Positions 58,116 to 64,000 of a stretch of 64,000 nucleotides of DNA are shown one piece after another. Location of the stretch: assembly GCF_000717915.1 (NCBI RefSeq), contig NZ_JOCX01000024.1:1-64000 (forward strand), written 5' to 3'. Source of the stretch: Streptomyces sp. NRRL S-244. GTDB taxonomy: Bacteria; Actinomycetota; Actinomycetes; Streptomycetales; Streptomycetaceae. Made by a program: the position numbers and the translations under genes. The first letter of the stretch is position 1, and each line of letters opens with the position of its first letter. Below the pieces are notes generated by a model. It was not told the origin of the DNA and did not search any database. It was given only the letters and a program-made list of their open reading frames with translations.

Positions 58116-59218
58116 AGGTTCCGCCACCGGCCGCTGCGGCGGTGGTCGTGCTCGTGCTGCGGGCCCAGCGGGCCCACCCGCTCGTACGCCTCCCGCGTGC
58201 GCGGGTCGTCGCGCAGGGCGAGGCCGTACGCGCCCTCCAGGCGTAGCTCCTGGTCCTCCTCCGCGAGCAGCACCACCAGTGCCTCCGCGGCCTCCGGCGT
58301 GCGGTCGTCGCCCGCGGCCAGCGCGGCCGCCGCCGTGGCCCGTACGCCGTGCTCCGGATCACGGACCAGGCCGAGCACCACCGCCCGGACCTCCGGCCCG
58401 GCGTCCCGCTCCCGGCCGAGCCTGCCTCCGGCAGCCGCCCGCACCTCCGGGTCCGTGTCCCGCGCCAGGGCGATCAGGGTGGCGGTCGCCTCCGGCGACA
58501 GCGGGGCGTCGAAGAGGTACGGCACCTCCCGCCGCACCCGCGGGTCCGGGTGCCCGGCGTGGCGCAGCCCGAGGGATTCGTCGTACCCGTCGTCCGAAAC
58601 GGCGTCGAGCACCGCGGCGAGCACCCCGCCGTCCGTCTCCTCCAGCGCCCAGGCCTTGAAGAGGTCGGCCTCCTCCTCTTGGTACGGGTTCACGCCGAGG
58701 CTGATCGACAGGTCCCGGTCCCCGCTCCGCAGGTAGTCGACCACGAACCGGCGGTGGTCGGGCGACGGATGGTGCCGGAAGGCCACCACCGCCGACCAGG
58801 TCTGCCGGTCGCGGCGTTGCACGAGCCACAAGCAGGAAGCGGACCAGTCCACATGGCAGACGTCGGGGTGCCGGACGGCCCGGGCCACCAGCTCCTCCAC
58901 CGGCGTCGGGATCCGTAAAGCCCGCTCCAGCTTCGTCAGGACGGCCCCGTGGCCCGCCCGGACCGTCGCGCCGCCGAGCGAGACCTGCCCGACGTCGCAC
59001 CACTCCTCCTCGGCGGACGACCACTGCGCCGGGCCCGTCGCCCCGGTGCGGCGGCGCAGCTCCTCCTCCGCGCCCGCCCCGTACCAGTGCCGGGCCGCCG
59101 TGCACAGCAGCTCGGCCCTCCCCGGATCCGCCCCCGCCTCCAGCAGCGTGCGGACCGCCTCCGCGTCCCCGGCCCGTACCGCCGCTGCGAGCCGCCGGCC
59201 GGCGTCCTGCTCCGTCAT
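58112..59218 (-). CDS. HEAT-repeat protein
   Basis: 368 residues. The N-terminus (about 5-35: RLAAAVRAGDAEAVRTLLEA) looks like an ankyrin-type repeat, and the C-terminal half contains HEAT-like repeats (PEVRAAAGGRLGRERDAGPE, HGVRATAAAALAAGDDRTPE). No catalytic motif. A probable protein-interaction protein of unknown partner, seen often in Streptomyces. Its 3' end overlaps the DUF397 gene by four bases. Confidence 0.8.
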   Translation of the reverse strand: MTEQDAGRRLAAAVRAGDAEAVRTLLEAGADPGRAELLCTAARHWYGAGAEEELRRRTGATGPAQWSSAEEEWCDVGQVSLGGATVRAGHGAVLTKLERALRIPTPVEELVARAVRHPDVCHVDWSASCLWLVQRRDRQTWSAVVAFRHHPSPDHRRFVVDYLRSGDRDLSISLGVNPYQEEEADLFKAWALEETDGGVLAAVLDAVSDDGYDESLGLRHAGHPDPRVRREVPYLFDAPLSPEATATLIALARDTDPEVRAAAGGRLGRERDAGPEVRAVVLGLVRDPEHGVRATAAAALAAGDDRTPEAAEALVVLLAEEDQELRLEGAYGLALRDDPRTREAYERVGPLGPQHEHDHRRSGRWRNL

Positions 59219-59283
59219 CGGTCCCCCGTTCCCCGGCGAAGATCCTCGCCGGAGCCTGCCGCCGGCACCACCGGATACGCCGC

Positions 59284-59313
59284 GGGGCCCGGACGCGGGT
59301 GCGTCCGGGCCCC
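59284..59313 (-). terminator. Terminator of the hem operon
   Basis: A perfect 13-bp stem GGGGCCCGGACGC (59284-59296) pairs with GCGTCCGGGCCCC (59301-59313), directly downstream of the hemD stop in the minus direction. Confidence 0.8.
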
Positions 59314-59333
59314 GGGGCGAACCTCGCCCGGCG

Positions 59334-61001
59334 TCAGGTCGTACGGCGCCGGCGGGCGCCCGGCCGGCGCTCGCTCGGCCGGGACACCGACTCGCCGGCC
59401 TCCTTGGCCGCCTCGCGGCGCGCGGCCCCGTACTCGGCCAGGGCCTCCGCCAGCTTGCTCACGCTCGGCTCCGGCGACAGGACGTCGACCCGCAGGCCGT
59501 GCTCCTCCGCCGTCTTGGCCGTGGCCGGCCCGATGCAGGCGATGACGGTGACGTTGTGCGGCTTGCCGGCGATGCCCACCAGGTTGCGCACCGTGCTCGA
59601 CGACGTGAAGAGAACGGCGTCGAAGCCGCCGCCCTTGATCGCCTCGCGCGTGTCCGCCGGCGGCGGCGACGCGCGCACGGTCCGGTAGGCGGTGACGTCG
59701 TCGACCTCCCACCCGAGCTCTATCAGGCCCGCGACCAGCGTCTCGGTCGCGATGTCGGCCCGCGGCAGGAAGACGCGGTCGATCGGGTCGAAGACCGGGT
59801 CGTACGGCGGCCAGTCCTCCAGCAGCCCGGCCGCGGACTGCTCGCCGCTCGGCACCAGGTCCGGCTTGACGCCGAACTCGACCAGCGCGGCGGCGGTCTG
59901 CTCGCCCACGGCGGCGACCTTGATGCCCGCGAAGGCCCGGGCGTCGAGCCCGTACTCCTCGAACTTCTCCCGGACGGCCTTCACCGCGTTCACGCTGGTG
60001 AAGGCGATCCACTCGTAGCGTCCGGTGACGAGCCCCTTCACGGCCCGCTCCATCTGCTGCGGGGTGCGCGGCGGCTCCACGGCGATGGTCGGCACCTCGT
60101 GCGGCACCGCACCGTACGAACGCAGCTGGTCGGAGAGCGAAGCGGCCTGCTCCTTAGTGCGCGGTACGAGGACCCGCCAGCCGAACAGCGGCTTCGACTC
60201 GAACCAGGCCAGCTCCTCGCGCCGCGCGGCGGCGCCCTGCTCACCGACCACGGCTATGACCGGCCGGGCGCCCTCGGGCGACGGGAGCACCTTGCCCTGC
60301 TTGAACACCTGGGCGATGGTCCCGAGGGTGGCGTTCCAGGTCCGCTGGCGGGTCGTCGTACCGGCGACGGTCACCGTGAGCGGGGTGTCGGCCCCGCGTC
60401 CGGCGGACACCAGCTCGGCGGCGGCGCTCGCGACGGTCTCCAGCGTCGCCGAGACGACGAGGGTGCCGTCGCTGGCGCCGACCTCGCTCCAGCAGCGCGC
60501 GGAGGCGTTGCGCGCGTCCACGAACCGCACGTCGGCACCCTGGCGGCCGCGCAACGGCACACCCGCGTACGCGGGTACGCCGACGGCGGTCGCGACACCG
60601 GGCACCACCTCGAAGGGGATGCCTTCGGTCGCGCAGGCGAGCATCTCCTCGGCCGCGTTTCCGTCGAGCCCGGGGTCGCCGGTGACGGCACGGACGACCC
60701 GCCTGCCGGAGCGCGCGGCCTCCATGACAAGATTGGCGGCATCTCGGATCACCGGGACACCGGCGGCTGCTGACACTTCGTCAGCAATCGTCAGCTGTGG
60801 CGTGTCCACTCCCGCGCGCGCATGCGTGCGTACGACCTCGAGCACCTCGGGCTCCGCGATCAGTACGTCCGCGGCCGCGAGCGCCTCGACGGCGCGGAGC
60901 GTCAGCAGACCCGGGTCGCCGGGGCCGGCACCGAGGAAGGTGACGTGCCCGTGTGCGGCGACGACCGGAAAAGCGGAGGTGGTCGGACGTGAGGGGTTCA
61001 A
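59334..61001 (-). CDS. hemD: Uroporphyrinogen-III C-methyltransferase/synthase fusion
   Basis: 555 residues. The N-terminal part (about 15-250) is a SAM-dependent uroporphyrinogen-III methyltransferase (CobA type): VTFLGAGPGDPGLLTLRAVE, RAVTGDPGLDG, VVPGVATAVGVPAYAGVPL. The C-terminal part (about 270-520) is uroporphyrinogen-III synthase (HemD): VLVPRTKEQAASLSDQL, FTSVNAVKAVREKFEEYGLD, TSSSTVRNLVG. This fusion is usual in actinobacteria. It makes uroporphyrinogen III and directs part to sirohaem or cobalamin. The start overlaps the hemC stop. Confidence 0.94.
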   Translation of the reverse strand: MNPSRPTTSAFPVVAAHGHVTFLGAGPGDPGLLTLRAVEALAAADVLIAEPEVLEVVRTHARAGVDTPQLTIADEVSAAAGVPVIRDAANLVMEAARSGRRVVRAVTGDPGLDGNAAEEMLACATEGIPFEVVPGVATAVGVPAYAGVPLRGRQGADVRFVDARNASARCWSEVGASDGTLVVSATLETVASAAAELVSAGRGADTPLTVTVAGTTTRQRTWNATLGTIAQVFKQGKVLPSPEGARPVIAVVGEQGAAARREELAWFESKPLFGWRVLVPRTKEQAASLSDQLRSYGAVPHEVPTIAVEPPRTPQQMERAVKGLVTGRYEWIAFTSVNAVKAVREKFEEYGLDARAFAGIKVAAVGEQTAAALVEFGVKPDLVPSGEQSAAGLLEDWPPYDPVFDPIDRVFLPRADIATETLVAGLIELGWEVDDVTAYRTVRASPPPADTREAIKGGGFDAVLFTSSSTVRNLVGIAGKPHNVTVIACIGPATAKTAEEHGLRVDVLSPEPSVSKLAEALAEYGAARREAAKEAGESVSRPSERRPGARRRRTT

Positions 61002-61966
61002 AGCGATCGCTCCCCCATCAGACCGGCCGCGCCCTTGGCCAGCATCTCGTCCGCGAGTTCGCGGCCGAGCGCCATGGCCTCGTCGTACGACTGGGGCACG
61101 GGACCGGTGGTGGACAGCTGCACGAGCGTCGAGCCGTCGAGGGTTCCGACGACGCCGCGCAGGCGCATTTCATTGACAACCTGGCCGTCGGCCAGGAGAT
61201 CGGCGAGCGCGCCCACGGGCGCGCTGCAGCCGGCCTCCAGGGCGGCGAGCAGGGAACGCTCGGCGGTCACGGCGGCCCGGGTGTGCGGGTCGTCGAGCTC
61301 GGCGAGCGAAGCGATGAGCTCCGTGTTCGAAGCGAGGCACTCCACGGCCAGGGCGCCCTGGCCCGGAGCCGGCAGCACGCTGTCCACGGACAGCAGGTCG
61401 GTCGCCTCGTCACCGCGGCCGATCCGGTTCAGCCCGGCGGCGGCCAGGACGACGGCGTCCAGCTCGCCGTCGCGCACGAAGCCGATCCGCGTGTCCACGT
61501 TCCCGCGGATGGCGACCGTCTCGATGCGCTTGCCGAGGGCGCGCGCGTAGTGGTTCAGCTGCGCCGTGCGGCGCGGCGAACCGGTGCCGATGCGGGCACC
61601 GTCGGGCAGCTGCTCGAAGGTCAGCCCGTCACGGGCGACCAGCGCGTCACGCGGGTCCTCGCGCAGCGGCATGGCCGCGATCACGAGTTCCTCGGGCTGC
61701 GCGGTCGGCAGGTCCTTCAGCGAGTGGACGGCGAAGTCGACCTCGCCGCGCAGCAGCGCGTCGCGCAGCGCCGTGACGAACACGCCGGTGCCGCCGATCT
61801 GCGCGAGGTTCTCACGGGACACGTCACCGTACGTCGTGATCTCCACGAGCTCGACGGGCCGGCCGGTGATCGCCCGTACCGCGTCGGCGACATGGCCGGA
61901 CTGGGACATGGCCAGCTTGCTGCGCCGCGTGCCCAGCCGAAGTGGCTGGTCGAGACGTGGATTCAT
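60998..61966 (-). CDS. hemC: Porphobilinogen deaminase
   Basis: 322 residues. Family features: LRLGTRRSKLAMSQSGHVAD near the N-terminus, the segment HSLKDLPT, and the cofactor-binding Cys in LEAGCSAPVGALA near 245. It polymerises porphobilinogen into hydroxymethylbilane. Overlaps with hemA and hemD show a single operon. Confidence 0.95.
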   Translation of the reverse strand: MNPRLDQPLRLGTRRSKLAMSQSGHVADAVRAITGRPVELVEITTYGDVSRENLAQIGGTGVFVTALRDALLRGEVDFAVHSLKDLPTAQPEELVIAAMPLREDPRDALVARDGLTFEQLPDGARIGTGSPRRTAQLNHYARALGKRIETVAIRGNVDTRIGFVRDGELDAVVLAAAGLNRIGRGDEATDLLSVDSVLPAPGQGALAVECLASNTELIASLAELDDPHTRAAVTAERSLLAALEAGCSAPVGALADLLADGQVVNEMRLRGVVGTLDGSTLVQLSTTGPVPQSYDEAMALGRELADEMLAKGAAGLMGERSL

Positions 61967-63681
61967 GATGCCCGTCCTGAGTCGTCGTTCTTGTCTGCCG
62001 CATCCGCCCGGCTGACGGAGGCCACCGTCTGCGGGTCGAGATCGAAGAGTTCGCGCAGCGCCTCCGCGTACCCGGCGCCACCGGGCTCGCTGGCGAGCTG
62101 CTTGACGCGCACGGTCGGCGCGTGGAGGAGCTTGTCGACGACGCGGCGCACGGTCTGGGTGACCTCGGCCCGCTGCCGTTCGTCCAAGTCCGGGAGCCGC
62201 CCGTCGAGCCGCGCCACTTCCATGGCCACGACCTCGGCGGCCATCGCCCGCAGGGCGACGACGGTCGGCGTGATGTGCGCGGCCCGCTGGGCGGCGCCGA
62301 AGGCGGCCACCTCTTCGGCGACTATCCCGCGTACGGCGTCCACGTCGGCCGCCATCGGCGCGTCGGCCGAAGCCTCCGCGAGCGACTCGATGTCGACGAG
62401 CCGCACGCCCGGGATCCGGTGCACCGCGGCGTCGATGTCGCGCGGCATGGCCAGGTCCAGCAGGGCCAGCCGTACGGGCGCCACGTCGACCTGGCTGCGG
62501 GCGCCCCGGCGGGGCTGCCGCTGCGCGGCGGCCTCACCCTGGTCGGCCCAGGTGCCGTGCAGTTCGAGGGAGTTGGCGTCGACCCCGGTGAGCGCGGCCC
62601 GCCCGTCCCCGGCCGGCACCTCGACGGGGCACCCGTCCCGCTCGCCGGTCCCGGGCACGATGGTCCGCGCCACCCCGCCGTCGGCCAGCCGCACCCCGGC
62701 CGCGGCGGCGGCCACCAGCCGCGCCACGACCTCGGCATCGGCCAGCCCGGCGCCGGCCACATCCAGCCCCGCCGGCGTTTGAGGCGCGGGGTCCGGGGCG
62801 GAGCCCCGGTAATCGGGAAGGGGCGGGGAGGCGACGAGCCCCGCAGGGCCCTCCACAGCAGCCGCAACATCCTCGCCGGTCAGCACCAGCCCCGTGGCCC
62901 CCGTACAGGAAACGACCACGTCGACTCGTGTCAGCTCGTCGACCACCGAAGCCATCGGAACGGACCTGGCCACCACCCCAGTGCCTGAGGCAACCAGAAT
63001 CTCGACCAACCGCTCCGCCCGCTCGGCGGTCCGGTTCGCCACCACGACCTCGGCCACGCCGACCCGCGCCAGCGTCGCCGCCGCCAGCGACGACATCGAC
63101 CCGGCCCCGATCACGAGCGCCCGCTTGTCCTTGGCCCACACGTCCACCGGAAGGTGCACGGCGAGCTGCTCCAGCCCGAACGTCACCAGCGACTGCCCGG
63201 CCCGGTCGATCCCGGTCTCCGAGTGCGCCCGCTTGCCGACGCGCAGCGCCTGCTGGAAGAGGTCGTTGATCAGGCGCCCGGCCGTGTGCAGCTCCTGCCC
63301 CAGCGCCAGCGCGTCCTTGATCTGCCCGAGGATCTGGCCCTCGCCGACCACCATCGAGTCCAGTCCGCACGCCACCGAGAACAGGTGGTGGACGGCCCGG
63401 TCCTCGTAGTGGACGTAGAGGTACGGGGTGAGCTCCTCCAGCGCCACCCCGCTGTGCTGCGCGAGCAGGGTCGACAGCTCGGCGACACCGGCGTGGAACT
63501 TGTCCACGTCCGCGTACAGCTCGATCCGGTTGCACGTGGCGAGCACCGCCGCCTCCGCCGCCGGCTCCGCGGCCAGCGTGTCGTGCAGCAGCTTGACCTT
63601 GGCATCGGCGGACAGCGAGGCGCGCTCCAGCACGCTCACCGGCGCACTGCGGTGGCTCAGCCCTACGACGAGCAGACTCAT
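61963..63681 (-). CDS. hemA: Glutamyl-tRNA reductase
   Basis: 572 residues, longer than the roughly 420 of E. coli. The catalytic Cys is in VLATCNRIEL near 50, the NADPH-binding region has ALVIGAGSMSSLAAATLARV near 190, and the dimerisation helix is at the C-terminus. The extra length lies in a Pro/Gly/Asp-rich stretch around residues 280-400, part of which is encoded by a dispersed Streptomyces-type repeat (62764-62830). It reduces glutamyl-tRNA to glutamate-1-semialdehyde, the first step of tetrapyrrole synthesis. The start overlaps the rex stop, so the pair is coupled to redox control. Confidence 0.94.
   Translation of the reverse strand: MSLLVVGLSHRSAPVSVLERASLSADAKVKLLHDTLAAEPAAEAAVLATCNRIELYADVDKFHAGVAELSTLLAQHSGVALEELTPYLYVHYEDRAVHHLFSVACGLDSMVVGEGQILGQIKDALALGQELHTAGRLINDLFQQALRVGKRAHSETGIDRAGQSLVTFGLEQLAVHLPVDVWAKDKRALVIGAGSMSSLAAATLARVGVAEVVVANRTAERAERLVEILVASGTGVVARSVPMASVVDELTRVDVVVSCTGATGLVLTGEDVAAAVEGPAGLVASPPLPDYRGSAPDPAPQTPAGLDVAGAGLADAEVVARLVAAAAAGVRLADGGVARTIVPGTGERDGCPVEVPAGDGRAALTGVDANSLELHGTWADQGEAAAQRQPRRGARSQVDVAPVRLALLDLAMPRDIDAAVHRIPGVRLVDIESLAEASADAPMAADVDAVRGIVAEEVAAFGAAQRAAHITPTVVALRAMAAEVVAMEVARLDGRLPDLDERQRAEVTQTVRRVVDKLLHAPTVRVKQLASEPGGAGYAEALRELFDLDPQTVASVSRADAADKNDDSGRAS
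62764..62830. repeat. Dispersed GC-rich repeat inserted in the hemA coding sequence
   Basis: The element begins with CCCCGCCGGCGTTTGAGGCG and contains the perfect hairpin CCGGGGC-gga-GCCCCGG (62793-62809), then GGAAGGGGCGGGG. I know this sequence type as a common intergenic repeat of Streptomyces genomes. Here it is read in frame within the variable middle part of hemA and encodes a flexible Pro/Asp/Gly segment. Confidence 0.6.
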
Positions 63682-64000
63682 GCCGGCATCACCGCCGGGA
63701 CGTCGCCCTCGGGGCCGTTCTTGCGCGCGACGGCGGCGGCCCGCCCGGCCGGCGGCTCGACGGCCGCGGCGGGGGCCGCACCGGAACCGACGCCCGCGGC
63801 ATCGGCGAGGTCCGCGTCACCGGGGACGGAGGCACCGGCCGCGGCCGCCTCCTCCCCCGCCTTGCGCTGCTCGTGGAAGGCCAGGATCTGGAGCTCGATC
63901 GACAGGTCGACCTTGCGTACGTCCACGCCGTCCGGCACCGACAGGACGGTCGGCGCGAAGTTCAGGATGGAGGTGACGCCGGCGGCGATCAGCCGCTCGC
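63678..64000 (-). CDS. rex: Redox-sensing repressor Rex, C-terminal part
   Basis: Partial; the gene runs off the right end of the window. The visible part reads ERLIAAGVTSILNFAPTVLS, then VRKVDLSIELQILAFHEQRK, which is the end of the Rossmann NAD(H) domain and the swapped C-terminal helix of Rex. An Ala/Pro-rich tail of about 60 residues follows, longer than in Bacillus Rex. Rex represses respiratory and hem genes when NADH is low. The rex-hemA-hemC-hemD order is the Streptomyces arrangement. Confidence 0.9.
   Translation of the reverse strand, partial: ERLIAAGVTSILNFAPTVLSVPDGVDVRKVDLSIELQILAFHEQRKAGEEAAAAGASVPGDADLADAAGVGSGAAPAAAVEPPAGRAAAVARKNGPEGDVPAVMPA

Noticed and set aside
1..64000. 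tRNA, rRNA genes or CRISPR arrays
   Set aside because: I saw no tRNA-like cloverleaf with the conserved T-loop, no rRNA sequence and no regularly spaced repeat-spacer array.
1..64000. Modular PKS or NRPS assembly line
   Set aside because: No ketosynthase-AT-ACP or condensation-adenylation-carrier order is encoded. The only condensing enzyme is the stand-alone KAS III, and the adenylating enzymes lack carrier domains.

Overview
The window is high-GC actinobacterial DNA, almost certainly from a Streptomyces. The rex-hemA-hemC-hemD run with hemB nearby on the right flank is the arrangement I know from that genus. Supporting signs are the XRE/DUF397 pair, GTG starts, ATGA stop-start overlaps and rare TTA leucine codons. 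The whole middle, about 2.6 to 55.4 kb, reads as one large specialised-metabolite locus with no modular PKS or NRPS gene.

Layout: 1-1.4 kb is a long imperfect inverted repeat around a secreted fibronectin-III protein, followed by a small membrane protein. At 2.6-4.1 kb there is a Tat-exported berberine-bridge-type oxidase. At 4.4-13.7 kb, on the plus strand, lie a RibD-like reductase and deaminase as separate genes, flavin reductases, two WrbA-like flavoproteins, an arylamine N-acetyltransferase homologue, an AMP-forming ligase and two MFS exporters. At 27.3-13.8 kb, on the minus strand, lie an MDR oxidoreductase, a SRPBCC protein, a second AMP-forming ligase, a nitrosuccinate synthase (CreE-like), a nitrosuccinate lyase (CreD-like), a nitrate/nitrite transporter, an assimilatory-type molybdenum nitrate reductase and two FAD electron-transfer proteins. 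At 27.5-35.8 kb, on the plus strand, lie class II DAHP synthase, a dihydro-hydroxyanthranilate dehydrogenase, a PhzD-like isochorismatase, a PhzE-like ADIC synthase, a KAS III, a second N-acetyltransferase homologue and a class A flavin monooxygenase. Then come a small exported peptide gene, a large SARP regulator and a degenerate IS701-type transposase-like gene. At 41-47.7 kb, minus strand, are an exporter, two ATP-grasp proteins (one a tandem fusion) and an FMN reductase. At 48-55.4 kb, plus strand, are WD40, GTP cyclohydrolase II, FGE-like, fold-type II PLP enzyme, methyltransferase, 2OG-Fe(II) oxygenase, serine acetyltransferase and a small unknown protein. The right flank is hemB, regulators, a HEAT-repeat protein and the hem operon.

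How the parts may work together (inference): the central plus operon should convert chorismate to 3-hydroxyanthranilate. The central minus operon makes nitrite twice over, from aspartate and from nitrate, beside a CreM-like ligase of the type that diazotises aryl amines, so an aryl diazo or other N-N product is likely. The right arm resembles the toxoflavin gene set (WD40, GTP cyclohydrolase II, FGE-like, methyltransferase). The missing RibD-type deaminase lies in the left arm, which suggests a GTP-derived pyrimidine branch. SARP-type heptamer repeats with 11-bp period lie before the SARP gene, the small peptide gene and the WD40 operon, so both halves may be one regulon. I cannot name a known product that combines these parts.
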